NCBI GenBank assembly: GCA_963839525.1
Contig: CAWIVJ010000005.1
Location: 1 to 64,000, forward strand
Length of the DNA stretch: 64,000 bases
From: CAWIVJ01 sp963839525
GTDB taxonomy: Bacteria; Cyanobacteriota; Vampirovibrionia; Gastranaerophilales; Gastranaerophilaceae
Direction of reading: 5' to 3'
Below, one piece after another: positions 7,249 to 17,087 of the stretch. Made by a program: the position numbers and the translations under genes. Within the stretch, counting starts at the first letter, position 1, and each line of letters opens with the position of its first letter. The notes under the pieces are model-generated. The model was not told the DNA's origin, did no database searches, and saw only the letters and a list, made by a program, of their open reading frames with translations.

Positions 7249-9534
7249 TCAAATATTTTTTATACGTTTAACTTGTTTTTCGAACATTTCAAGTGTTTTG
7301 GTTGATATATCAGGGATTGTTTTTTTAATAGCCGCTAATAAATCAGCTTGGGTTAATTTTTTACCAAAATCACGAGAATTACTAAATAATTTTGTTACAA
7401 TATTTCTAATTCTAGCATTACTAAAAGCTTTATTTGATTGGATTTTAGTAGTTTGTTCCGCTAATTCATCATAATTAATTTTTGAGCTAACATGGTCTTT
7501 AGTATAATATTTTATTATAGCTTTTATATCATCTTTACTTGCAGGAGGCATTCCTACTTTAATGGCAAATCGATTGTCTTTTAATAAAACATCATCTATT
7601 TCTTCAGGATGTTGAGTTATTGCCAACACTGTACAATGATATTCCTTTGATATATTTTCAATGAAACCTTTAAATGGGCCAGTCATTCTTGAATCCTTTG
7701 GTGCAAAAGCTTCAAATTCATCTATTTCAATTATTGTTCTTATCCCATCTTTTTCAAAATTCTTTTGTGCCTGAATGGCAGCATTTCGTAAATTTTTGAA
7801 ATCTTTTTGTGGGTCTAACTCCGTAATAATACTTACAAATTTACAATTTAATTGTTCCGCCAATGCACGTGAAAAAGTAGTTTTACCAACTCCTTTTGGA
7901 CCAAATAACAGAATGCCATTTGGAACATTTGCTGGTTTCCCAACTTTTTCAAGAGCAATAGAAGTTCCAAGGTTTTTCATTAAAAGGTCCTTTTGTTCTT
8001 CATAACCCGCAATTCTCCCAAGTCCTTTAGGTCTAGATAAATCATTTATTGCATCTAAAACTGCTCGCAACTCTCGTTCTTTTGGTGTTGGAGGCGGTGG
8101 ATTTATTTCTATTTTAGCATTGTGTTTTACTTGCATTTCTTCTAATTGTTCTTTAAGGGAATTTTTTAATTCAGCATCTGATATTGGAGGCTTACTTTCT
8201 AACTGATGTACTAGAACCTCCATTTGTTGCTTGTGTTTTGAGGTCATTTCTGTTCTATCGCCACCCCCAACTAATTCGTTTTGCATTTGTAAATCTTTTT
8301 GTTTTAACGCTTCTTCCATTTCATGCAAAAGCTGTGGAGAGGTACTTTTAACTTCTTTAGGTGGTTGTTCCTTTGATGAAAATATTTCTTTTGTTCTTTT
8401 AATTGCTCTTTTAAATAGATAATCTATAGAAGTATCTTTAATTTCTTTTCCTTTTGCTACTAGAGTTTCTAATTCTTTTAAAATTACATTATATCCAAAT
8501 TTATCATCCATTAAAAATGCATTATCAACCTTAGTTTTAACTTGAAAACGATGATCCGCAGATACTATTGGATCTAATATAGATTTATCTTTTGTAGAAA
8601 CAACTAACGTATTATGAAATTCAGTTGAAGTTGTATCTAAAAAATCTTTTAAAGGTCCAATAATTGCATAATTTTCTTCTTTTGGGATTGCACAGGATTC
8701 AAAGTTGTCAATAAATGTAAAAGTTCTTCTGCCGGTGCTTTCAAATTTTTTTTGTGCTTTTTTAGATATATTAATAATTGTTTTAAATAAATCTGCTTTG
8801 TTTTCAAACGAAGAAGCATCTATTGTTGCATAATTTGAATCAGTTTTTCTGACAATCCATTCAAAGAGTTTTTTAAATTGTTCTGTGGAATCAGCCTCAA
8901 TTAATACTCCTCCGGGAACATTAACATTTCCGGCTTGGTTTTCTAGTTTTGTAGGAGTTATTACTCTTTCGGTAAGTGTAGTTTTAGCGTTAGCTAAAAT
9001 AGTTTGTACCTCTGTATGAAATTTTTCATTTGTTACTTTTGTTGTTTGTTCAATCTGTTCTTGAGTTTTAAGTTCAGCAGCTATTCTATCTTGTTTTATT
9101 TTATCTAAGATTTTCTTTCTTTCGGCATCTAAAGAAGCTCGTTCCTTTTTTGTTTGTTCTATGGTTTCATCTAATGATTGATTTTGTCTATCCAATTCCG
9201 CCAGTTTTTTATTTCTTTTTGCTTCTTCTTGTTTTAATTTTTCTACCTGCCTAGATAAAACCTCATTATTTTCTTGTATATCAGTAATCTGAGTATCTAA
9301 ATTATCAATGGTATCGCTATTTTGTTGCTTTTTCCAATCATAATATTCTTTATCTTCTTTTATACTTTTTTTTGTTTTATGCAACTCATCTTCTAAATCA
9401 TCCAATCTATCATCCCAATACGATTTAAATGAAATATTTGTTTTATTTCGATTAGTTGTAAGTGGATTTTTAGAATAACGATTAATTGATGAGTTATTAT
9501 ATGTATAAATATTAAGATATGAACCTATTCTCAC
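7249..9534 (-). CDS. Coiled-coil AAA+ protein with one degenerate and one intact ATPase module
   Basis: 761 residues. The tag ISFKS (34-38) is followed by a long coiled coil (about 40-175). Residues 195-335 look like an AAA+ module that has lost ATP binding: VPGGVLIEADSTEQF stands where siblings have VPGGILFFGPQGNGKT, while a Walker B-like FTFIDNFES and a sensor-like VVSTKDKS remain. A second coiled coil (400-475) and Pro-rich linker lead to an intact AAA+ domain: GPKGVGKTT (545-553), IIEIDEFEAF (601-610), AITQHPE in the sensor 1 position and a C-terminal lid helix bundle. It is likely a molecular remodeller acting as an oligomer; the substrate is unknown. It lies 26 bp downstream of the next AAA+ gene, forming a likely operon. 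Confidence 0.85.
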   Translation of the reverse strand: MRIGSYLNIYTYNNSSINRYSKNPLTTNRNKTNISFKSYWDDRLDDLEDELHKTKKSIKEDKEYYDWKKQQNSDTIDNLDTQITDIQENNEVLSRQVEKLKQEEAKRNKKLAELDRQNQSLDETIEQTKKERASLDAERKKILDKIKQDRIAAELKTQEQIEQTTKVTNEKFHTEVQTILANAKTTLTERVITPTKLENQAGNVNVPGGVLIEADSTEQFKKLFEWIVRKTDSNYATIDASSFENKADLFKTIINISKKAQKKFESTGRRTFTFIDNFESCAIPKEENYAIIGPLKDFLDTTSTEFHNTLVVSTKDKSILDPIVSADHRFQVKTKVDNAFLMDDKFGYNVILKELETLVAKGKEIKDTSIDYLFKRAIKRTKEIFSSKEQPPKEVKSTSPQLLHEMEEALKQKDLQMQNELVGGGDRTEMTSKHKQQMEVLVHQLESKPPISDAELKNSLKEQLEEMQVKHNAKIEINPPPPTPKERELRAVLDAINDLSRPKGLGRIAGYEEQKDLLMKNLGTSIALEKVGKPANVPNGILLFGPKGVGKTTFSRALAEQLNCKFVSIITELDPQKDFKNLRNAAIQAQKNFEKDGIRTIIEIDEFEAFAPKDSRMTGPFKGFIENISKEYHCTVLAITQHPEEIDDVLLKDNRFAIKVGMPPASKDDIKAIIKYYTKDHVSSKINYDELAEQTTKIQSNKAFSNARIRNIVTKLFSNSRDFGKKLTQADLLAAIKKTIPDISTKTLEMFEKQVKRIKNI

Positions 9535-9560
9535 TGATAATTTCCTTTGTTTTTTTAAAA

Positions 9561-11081
9561 TTATAGGTGCTTCATATATTCAAGTTGTTTTCTGAATATT
9601 TCAAGAGCTGCCTTATCAATATCAGGTCCTAAATTTTTAATTGAATTTGATAAATCAATTTGAGTTAATTTTTTACCCATATTTTTACATTTTTCAACAA
9701 TTTGAATGACAGCAGCCCTTATTCTCGCGTTACTAAATGCTCTATCAGGTTGTACCTTTACTATCTCATCTGCTAAGTCACCATACTTGACATCATTGCT
9801 TGCAAAATCCATTGCATAATGTTTTAAAACTGCTTCAGCATTTGCTTTATCAGCCGGTGGTAAACCAGCTTTATAGAATCTACCATCCCTCAATAAAATT
9901 TTATCAATTCTTTCAGGATAATTTGTAGTCGCAAATATTGTACAATGATAATCTTTAGATAAAGTATCCATTAAATCTTTCATTGTTCCTATTATTTTGG
10001 AACCATTTGGAGCAAATTCATCAAATTCATTTATTAAGACTATTGTTCTTGTTCTATCTTGAACAAATCTTTTTTTAGCTTGTTCAATAACCTTATTTAA
10101 ATTTTTCCAATTCTTTGAAGAGGCTTTATCCATATTTTTTTCAACTACTGGTCTAATCGAAACTAATTCACAGTCTAATTGCCCGGCAAAGGCATTTGCA
10201 AAAGTTGTTTTTCCGTTTCCTTGAGGACCGAAGAATAAAATTCCGCCCGGAACATCTGCAGCCTGTCCATTTTTTTCCAAAGCAATAGGGGTTCCAAAGT
10301 GGTCTAATAAAGTATCTATTTGTTCTTGATATCCAGCAATTTTACCAAATCCTTTTATATTTGATCTATCTCTTATTTTTGCAAAAACATCCGCAGATTG
10401 ACTTGCCTTATTTATGCTTTTTGCAAGTTCTTCCATTTCTACTTTATGAGCTTTTTGCATTTCTTCCATTTGGGCTTTTAATGCTTGCTGCATTTTACTA
10501 TTATTTTCTTTCTGTGCTTTTTCCATTTTTTCTACAAGGTCTTTAATTTCTTGTTCATGGGCTTTAACTAATGCTTTTTGTTTTTTATATGAAATGTCAA
10601 GTTTTTTGTTTGCCTCTTCTGTTTTTTCAATAAGTTTATTTTTAGATTCAACTACTTGATTTAAATGAAAGATTGTTTGCTGATTAGCTTTTTCTGTTTT
10701 TGCTTGAGATTCAATAATTGCATTTCTTGACTCTATAAGTTCTTTTTGTTGCTGAAGTATTTTAACTTGTGCTCTATCTTGCTCTTCTCTTTTAACTTTC
10801 GCTATTTCTAATTTTCTTTCTAAATCGTTAGCTTCATCATCCATGTCCTTATTTACTTTTGATTCTACTTTGCTTTCTCCTCCAAAATACCAGCCAATAT
10901 TTCTGCCAAACCAACCTTTTTTAGCCCTTTCAGCATCAATTCTTTCTTCTCTGCTTTTAGCACCAAAAGAAATAAAATCTTTGGATAAATTTGAGTTAGC
11001 TAATGAAATCGAAAAATAATTCCCATTTGGAGTTTGACTTTGTCTTTGAACAACATTTAATTTAATTAAATCTGCTTTCAT
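9561..11081 (-). CDS. Coiled-coil AAA+ ATPase-like protein (Walker B Asn variant)
   Basis: 506 residues: tag FISFGAK (36-42), basic/aromatic segment GWFGRNIGWYFGG, long coiled coil (about 80-225), then one AAA+ domain like FtsH/proteasome-type ATPases. Seen: GPQGNGKTT (285-293), IVLINEFDEF (347-356), ATTNYPERID with sensor 1 Asn387, and LLRDGRF with a candidate Arg finger near 401, then the small lid domain. The Walker B aspartate is replaced by Asn351, which in known AAA+ proteins usually slows or stops hydrolysis, although a second acidic residue follows. It may be a structural or slow ATPase partner of its neighbours. Gaps to genes on both sides are about 25 bp. Confidence 0.85.
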   Translation of the reverse strand: MKADLIKLNVVQRQSQTPNGNYFSISLANSNLSKDFISFGAKSREERIDAERAKKGWFGRNIGWYFGGESKVESKVNKDMDDEANDLERKLEIAKVKREEQDRAQVKILQQQKELIESRNAIIESQAKTEKANQQTIFHLNQVVESKNKLIEKTEEANKKLDISYKKQKALVKAHEQEIKDLVEKMEKAQKENNSKMQQALKAQMEEMQKAHKVEMEELAKSINKASQSADVFAKIRDRSNIKGFGKIAGYQEQIDTLLDHFGTPIALEKNGQAADVPGGILFFGPQGNGKTTFANAFAGQLDCELVSIRPVVEKNMDKASSKNWKNLNKVIEQAKKRFVQDRTRTIVLINEFDEFAPNGSKIIGTMKDLMDTLSKDYHCTIFATTNYPERIDKILLRDGRFYKAGLPPADKANAEAVLKHYAMDFASNDVKYGDLADEIVKVQPDRAFSNARIRAAVIQIVEKCKNMGKKLTQIDLSNSIKNLGPDIDKAALEIFRKQLEYMKHL

Positions 11082-11104
11082 TTTTAACCTTTCTTTTTTA
11101 ATAA

Positions 11105-13159
11105 TTAACTATTTTTCTTACCTGACAATTTTGCTATATATTCAAGTTGTTTATTGAAGTTATCCAAATCTTGCTTCGATATATCAGTACCTTTATTTTC
11201 TATAGATTTACGTAAATCTTCTTGTGTTATTTTTCTTGTTTTATTTCCGTCTGCTTTTACTAAATCCATGACTACTGATTTAATTTTGCTATTACTATAA
11301 GCTTCATTTGGTTGATTTTTTACTATTTGCTCAGCTAATTCTTCATAATTTATGCCTGATTCTGCGAATCCTTCAGCATAATGTTTTAGAACAGCTGCAG
11401 CATTGGCTTTGCTTGCAGGAGGTAAGCCCGTTTTATATAATTGACTGCTAATAAGTAATCCTTTATCAATTCTTTCAGGATAATTTGTTGTCGCAAATAT
11501 TGTACAGTGATATTTTTTAGAACATTCATCTATAAATTTCTTTAGCTTGATATTTATATCGACAAATCTGAGCGAAGATATAGCCTCAATAACTCTTTTA
11601 AATCCATTCTTAGGGCCATTAAATGCAAAATTATCAAATTCATTTATCAAAATAACAGTTCTTGTCCTATTTTTTTCAAAACGTGCCTGAGCTCCTTTAG
11701 CAATTTTTTCTAAATTATGCCAATTTGTTTTTGCGTCTGGTTCCGGTGTGATTTTAACAAGTTCACAACCTAGCTGCCCTGCAAAAGCTTCTGCAAAGGT
11801 TGTTTTTCCGTTTCCTTGAGGACCAAAGAATAAAATTCCGCCAGGAACATCTGCCGTTTTGCCTAACCGCTCCAAAGCAATAGGTGTTCCAAAGTGGTCT
11901 AATAAAGTATTAATTTGGTCTTGATATCCGGCAATCTTACCGAAACCTTTTAAATTAGCTTTATTGTCTATTTTTTCAAAAACACTTGAAGATTGCATTA
12001 AATCTTTAATATCTTTAGTAATTTCATCCATTTCTGTTTTTTGGGCTTTTTGTATTTCTTCCAATTTTAATTTAAGTTCTTCTTGAAGTTTTATGTTGTG
12101 TTGTTTTTCTGCTTCTTCAAGTTTTTTAGAAAGATTATTAATAAAAGCCTTGTGATTTTCTTCCATTTGTTTCTGAGCTTCTTGTAATTTTTGTAAGTTA
12201 ACATCAATTACTTTTGTTATAACTGAAAGTTGACCTTCGACAACTTTCGATTGTTCTTGATAAAAAACAGTTTCTTTCTCAGCTTTTTTAGCAATTTGTT
12301 GAGCTAAATTTCCAACTTTTTTTGTTTTGTCTACGAGAGACTGATAAAAACTTCCTGCTTGTTTAATATTTTTGTTAGTCTTCTCTTTTATATCTTTAAC
12401 AATTTTTTCTGTGCCCGCTTCATAGGCTTCTCTTCTTTTTTTTGCAATATCTAAAGGATCAATTTTTTCTGCGTCAATTACAAAATCTTCAGCAGTATCT
12501 CTAGCCTTAGCCCACATTTTTGAAGCCGCATTAACGCCTCCAAAGAACCCTGTTCCTTTACCCTTATTTCCGGCCAATCTGGAAATTGTACCAGCAATAC
12601 CACCAAAACCAGCCCATGCTAACTTAACCGGAGCAATTAAAATTTCTAAAGCTCTTGTTCCAGCTCCAACAAGGGCTTTGTCAACTTTTCCGTTAGTCAA
12701 ATCTATTACCGGTTTTATGAACTTTGTACCAGGTAAAATTTCTGCTAAAGTACCTTGTAGTATTGGATTATTAAGTTTTTCAGCAACATCTGAAAATTTT
12801 TCTAAAACATCGGACAAAGCATCACTTTTTTCTGCAGCTTCTGAAAGACTTTCGAAAAATATTCCCCCATGCCCTAAAGAATCCAAGTCTAAACCATCAT
12901 CATTAAAACCCATATCTGAAATTATATTATGTTTTTCGGCAATATCCGAAACATCATTCAAGGAATGTGTTGCGGGTTCAAAAGCATCAGAAATATTATC
13001 TGCCTCCCAAGGAAAATCAAAATTTTCTGAAAGAGTATTAAGTTTATTTATTTTTTCGGAAGCTAAATCCGAAAGGTTATCAAGGGCATTTGTACCATGT
13101 TCGTAAAGCATCCGAATCAATTTCGTGACCATTAAAATCAATATCCGGAACTTCAGCAT
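11105..13159 (-). CDS. AAA+ paralogue, C-terminal frame of a frameshifted gene
   Basis: This frame overlaps the end of the upstream gene by 80 bp in another frame. Dropping one base from the T run (plus-strand AAA, 13105-13107) fuses ...GHEIDSDA to YEHGTNALDNLSDL, so this is probably the C-terminal two thirds of a protein of about 990 residues. The first residues of this frame (before about residue 18) are then not real. Contents: Asp/Ser/Leu-rich acidic region, a short hydrophobic stretch (about 165-190), coiled coil (about 300-390), and an AAA+ domain with GPQGNGKTT (446-454), VILINEFDNF (502-511) and ATTNYPERID. Asn again replaces Asp in Walker B, and LLISSQLYK stands where the sibling has LLRDGRFYK, so the Arg finger site is lost. 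Confidence 0.75.
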   Translation of the reverse strand: MLKFRILILMVTKLIRMLYEHGTNALDNLSDLASEKINKLNTLSENFDFPWEADNISDAFEPATHSLNDVSDIAEKHNIISDMGFNDDGLDLDSLGHGGIFFESLSEAAEKSDALSDVLEKFSDVAEKLNNPILQGTLAEILPGTKFIKPVIDLTNGKVDKALVGAGTRALEILIAPVKLAWAGFGGIAGTISRLAGNKGKGTGFFGGVNAASKMWAKARDTAEDFVIDAEKIDPLDIAKKRREAYEAGTEKIVKDIKEKTNKNIKQAGSFYQSLVDKTKKVGNLAQQIAKKAEKETVFYQEQSKVVEGQLSVITKVIDVNLQKLQEAQKQMEENHKAFINNLSKKLEEAEKQHNIKLQEELKLKLEEIQKAQKTEMDEITKDIKDLMQSSSVFEKIDNKANLKGFGKIAGYQDQINTLLDHFGTPIALERLGKTADVPGGILFFGPQGNGKTTFAEAFAGQLGCELVKITPEPDAKTNWHNLEKIAKGAQARFEKNRTRTVILINEFDNFAFNGPKNGFKRVIEAISSLRFVDINIKLKKFIDECSKKYHCTIFATTNYPERIDKGLLISSQLYKTGLPPASKANAAAVLKHYAEGFAESGINYEELAEQIVKNQPNEAYSNSKIKSVVMDLVKADGNKTRKITQEDLRKSIENKGTDISKQDLDNFNKQLEYIAKLSGKKNS

Positions 13160-14042
13160 TTTCTAGGATATCAGAATCTAAATTATGACTGTCAGTAATA
13201 TTATCAAAAGTTTCTGCCTGTTTTGATGTAAAATCAGTTACGTCATCTATATTATGAGTATCATGGAAAACACTATCATTATCTGTAAGAGTATTATCTG
13301 CTAATTCATTAGTTCTTTCCACATCAATTTCATTATTTCCGCCTCTAAATGATGTTCTATCATGATTATTAAAACCATCCGAATTATCAAAATCCTCATG
13401 ACGTTTAAGCGGATTGCTTATTTTACTTTGTCCACTTCTAGTTAATTTGCCTGTTTTTTTATCGATGTCTCTATATCCTACATCATATCCAGCTTTTTTA
13501 ATTTTATCACCAGCTTCTTCTATTGCTTTTATGACATCATTTTTTGCCCATTCCGCATGCATATTTGCAAGATCTAAATTTGTAGCTGAATTTGGAGTTA
13601 AGTTTTGAGGGGTTTTTTGTAAAACTCTTAATTCTGCTAATTTTTCTCTAATTATTTTTTTATGTGAATCCGGTATTTGAGGATCAGTTAATAGTTTAAG
13701 AGCTTTACTAATTATAGATTCATCGTTTGCTGTTGCTGCTATCAGTGGCTTAATTGTAAAGGGTAAATAATTTTCTTTTTTCATTTTTCTGATTATGTTT
13801 TTAATGGAATCTAGGGCTTCCTCTACAAACCTTATAACTTTCTTTCCTGAATTGTTGCCAACGTCGCCTAAAAGATTTTTACCCATTTTGGAAAAATTAC
13901 CTTTAAATGAAATTTGTTTTGATACTTTTAAATCAGTCAAAATATTTGTATAATGATTATTATAAATAGGATTATTTTTATTTTGTTCAATTAATTTTGT
14001 TTTTAAATTGTTTTCTTTGAAATTAGAAACTGCAATAATCAT
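13080..14042 (-). CDS. N-terminal frame of the frameshifted AAA+ paralogue
   Basis: 320 residues opening with an Asn/Lys-rich N-terminus and the tag QISFKGNF (43-50), as in its AAA+ neighbours, which the following frame lacks. The middle is helical and basic. The last 120 residues are Asp/Asn/Ser/His-rich (DNTLTDNDSVFHDTHNIDD) and are matched in style by the start of the next frame, supporting a single gene interrupted by an extra base at 13105-13107. Alone it has no recognised domain. It would be the first gene of a four- or five-gene minus-strand run down to 7249. Confidence 0.65.
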   Translation of the reverse strand: MIIAVSNFKENNLKTKLIEQNKNNPIYNNHYTNILTDLKVSKQISFKGNFSKMGKNLLGDVGNNSGKKVIRFVEEALDSIKNIIRKMKKENYLPFTIKPLIAATANDESIISKALKLLTDPQIPDSHKKIIREKLAELRVLQKTPQNLTPNSATNLDLANMHAEWAKNDVIKAIEEAGDKIKKAGYDVGYRDIDKKTGKLTRSGQSKISNPLKRHEDFDNSDGFNNHDRTSFRGGNNEIDVERTNELADNTLTDNDSVFHDTHNIDDVTDFTSKQAETFDNITDSHNLDSDILENAEVPDIDFNGHEIDSDALRTWYKCP

Positions 14043-14185
14043 TTTATACTCCGGCTAGTCTAGTTTTAATATTGTAAATAATACAAAATCAATTATTGTT
14101 AAAATAACTCTAAAAAAGATTAATTCAACAAATTTTATATACTATATTAAAACTTTTTTACATTTTATTGTATATTGAAATCATT

Positions 14186-16936
14186 TTAATCTTTTGTAGA
14201 AATTTCTCCTAATTTTGATAAATATTCCTTATTAGCATCAATAGCTTCTTTATTGCCAGAAATCTCAAGCAGATAAGGTTTTTTCAAGTATTTTTGAGCC
14301 AATCTTTGTAAGTCATCTAGAGTGATCTTGTCTACCGCTTCTGCTAATTTTTGGGGATAATTAATATCGTAAGATGTAATATAAGAAGATTTTAAATCTA
14401 AGTTTCTATTAACCGAATTCTCAGTCGGAATTAAAAGTTCTGCTTTAATTTGTTTTTTTGTATTATTTAAAATTTCCTCATTAATTTTTGATGAAGAAAG
14501 ATTATAAATAATCTTGTCAATCCCAACTATAGCTGTTTTTGTACTGTCTTGCAATGGAGTTTTTGCTATTATTGTTGATATATTTATTATTCCATGCCTT
14601 GTGCTATATTTTTCAAAGGTCGACGATATATCGTAAGTTAATCCTAAATCTTCCCGTAATGACTTTTTTAATTTTTCATCAAGAATCGATTTTAACAGCA
14701 TTATTCCAGCTTCATCATTTATATTACCCTTTGTTTTTATTTTGAAAGTTTTTTCAATTATAACATCATCAGCAAACTCATATGGTGTTAAAAAAATCTC
14801 ATTTTTACTTAGATCTTTCAGAGCATATTGATTTGAAATTTTAGAAAAATTATGAGGCTTAACCATTGGGAATTCAGACAAAGATTTTATTAATTCAGTC
14901 TCTGATTGTTCGAGTTTTTCTTTTGGAATAGTAATTATAATTGTACCCTGAGAATTTTTCAATAAATTATTGTAGTAGTCCTTTAAATTGTCTACCGTTG
15001 TATCATGTGAGCAAGTACCATTTTCTAATTGAGGATAATCAGGATCTTCAAGTAATCTCCTTTTTTTTGAGTGAAAATCTTGTGCATCATTATATTTTTG
15101 TAAATAATTATTTTGAGATTTTTTTGTTTCTTCTATTTTATCTTTATTAAATTCAGGATTTGTTAATTCGTTTTTCAAATTATCTAGTATAACTTGTATA
15201 TCATCTAAAGAACCTGATTTTCTAATAGAAACACCCTGTTGACTTATAAAAAAGAAATTTGGAAAGTCATAATAATTATTTATTAGAGCTGTTTGCATAG
15301 CGTCTATCATTCCGCTATTGTTTTTTTGTTTATCCTCAAATAAAAATTGGCAAGATACAGCTGTTTTTAAAACACCTGGTCGAGAATCAATAACCACATG
15401 CAGATTATTGGGGAGGTCATATTCTTTTATATCTTTTTCATTTTCTAATTTTGTTAAACCCTTAAATGATATTGAATTAACTTGTTTATCTTTATATGGA
15501 TGGACAACAACTAATGAAGCCTTGTTTAAATTAAAATATTTTTTTGCAGTGTCTTGAATTTCTATTGAAGAAAGATTCTTTAGATGGCTAAACGATTCTT
15601 TAATATTTATTTTAGAATCTAAAGGTAATCTATCATTAATAAACCAAGATAAAGATTTATTATCCTCCAAATCCTCTGCAAAATTTTCAGAAACTTGTTT
15701 TTTTGCCTTATCTAATTCATCTTTGCTAACAGGTTTTTCTATTAAATCATTAATAACTGAATAAAACATTTTAATATTGTTTTCTGTTTCATCCTCAAAA
15801 GTATTTTCGTTTATACTAATAATCTGTGGGATATTCTTATCAGCAGAAATGGAAGGGATTTCAATATTAACATTTATATCTTGTTCTTTTAATCTATTTT
15901 TAATTATTTCGTTTATAACAACCAAATTCTCTGTATCTATTAAATTATTTATTTGAGGGCCAATAAATGATAAATCTACAAAGTTCCCATCTAAATTATT
16001 TTTATCACGACTTTCTATGTCACTTCTTTTAAATTCATTAATGCTTTTATCTTCTTTTATGTTAGAAATATTTTCTCTTCGAAGTTTAGATGTAGGCTTC
16101 ATCATTTTATTAAGATATTTACTTATAGTCTTTATTGAATTTTCATCAATATTCCCAATAATAACCGTTGTCATATTATCTGGACGATAAAATTCGTTAT
16201 AAAATTTATCCAAGTCTTCTTTACTTATATCATCAATTTTTTTAATCGAATTTTCTGCAACAGCACCATTGGTATCATCTAGCTGAAATAGATTTTTTAA
16301 TTTTCGTTTATATGCTATTCTGTAATCTTCTGTAAAATATCTTTTCTCCTTGGCTTCTTGAATAATTATGCCCTTTTCTTTTTGTATCCCAGTTTCACTA
16401 AAATTATTATTTGTTAATGTTTTTGATTGTATTGCCATTAATTTTTCTAAGTCAGTATTGTCTTGGATATTAGCATACATATAAAAAGATGTTGAGGTGT
16501 CACTTGTACTTGCGTTATTTAAAGTGCCTACGTTTTTTAGTATTTTAGTAATTTCAGATGTTTCATCTTTATTATGCCAATAGCCTGCTAATAAATGTTC
16601 AGTTAAATGAGCTATATTTTTTTTATCAGCTGGTTCATCTGAATAACCGGCACCAACAATAGTAGAAATATATGTTTTGCTTGCTTTCGGTATTAAAATA
16701 ACTTTATGTCCATTGGTAAGTTCATATAGTTTTCCTTTCCCTATGTAAGGCACATCAAAAGTCTCAATCTCTCTATAACCTTCAGTAATTTGTGGTAAAG
16801 CGTAAGCTTTAGAAGTTTCTAAGGGAACTTGTTGATAATTAAGGGAATCAGAAACATAACCAAAAGTTGCAGAACTTCCTTTAAAATTCTGCTGACGCGG
16901 AATATTTTGTAAATTTACTACACTATTAATTTGCAT
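14186..16936 (-). CDS. Two-domain M16 zinc metallopeptidase with N-terminal F-K-G tag
   Basis: About 916 residues from the ATG at 16936; an upstream GTG in frame is less likely given AAGGGAAAA spacing. The tag NFKG is at 17-20. The inverted zinc motif HLTEH (110-114) with the third ligand candidate in IIIQEAKEKRY (Glu194) and the following GTLNNASTSDTSTSFY segment are the hallmarks of an active M16 domain (pitrilysin/processing-peptidase type). The second half repeats the fold without HxxEH, as usual for the paired inactive domain, with conserved GLTYDISSTF. Expected role: degrading or processing peptides in a clamshell chamber. No signal peptide is seen; the tag may direct it. It lies next to the AAA+ cluster but is separated by 140 bp. 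Confidence 0.9.
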   Translation of the reverse strand: MQINSVVNLQNIPRQQNFKGSSATFGYVSDSLNYQQVPLETSKAYALPQITEGYREIETFDVPYIGKGKLYELTNGHKVILIPKASKTYISTIVGAGYSDEPADKKNIAHLTEHLLAGYWHNKDETSEITKILKNVGTLNNASTSDTSTSFYMYANIQDNTDLEKLMAIQSKTLTNNNFSETGIQKEKGIIIQEAKEKRYFTEDYRIAYKRKLKNLFQLDDTNGAVAENSIKKIDDISKEDLDKFYNEFYRPDNMTTVIIGNIDENSIKTISKYLNKMMKPTSKLRRENISNIKEDKSINEFKRSDIESRDKNNLDGNFVDLSFIGPQINNLIDTENLVVINEIIKNRLKEQDINVNIEIPSISADKNIPQIISINENTFEDETENNIKMFYSVINDLIEKPVSKDELDKAKKQVSENFAEDLEDNKSLSWFINDRLPLDSKINIKESFSHLKNLSSIEIQDTAKKYFNLNKASLVVVHPYKDKQVNSISFKGLTKLENEKDIKEYDLPNNLHVVIDSRPGVLKTAVSCQFLFEDKQKNNSGMIDAMQTALINNYYDFPNFFFISQQGVSIRKSGSLDDIQVILDNLKNELTNPEFNKDKIEETKKSQNNYLQKYNDAQDFHSKKRRLLEDPDYPQLENGTCSHDTTVDNLKDYYNNLLKNSQGTIIITIPKEKLEQSETELIKSLSEFPMVKPHNFSKISNQYALKDLSKNEIFLTPYEFADDVIIEKTFKIKTKGNINDEAGIMLLKSILDEKLKKSLREDLGLTYDISSTFEKYSTRHGIINISTIIAKTPLQDSTKTAIVGIDKIIYNLSSSKINEEILNNTKKQIKAELLIPTENSVNRNLDLKSSYITSYDINYPQKLAEAVDKITLDDLQRLAQKYLKKPYLLEISGNKEAIDANKEYLSKLGEISTKD

Positions 16937-17087
16937 GCACACTTTTCCCTTATATTAATAAAAACACTTGAAAAGAAATAATGAACTTCTAAAAGCTGAA
17001 TGTTAAAAAAGGTTTACAAAATAAGAATTTGTGGCAACTTTTTATATCTTTTGTTTTATATAAAAATAAATAGAAGGAAAAACTTAG

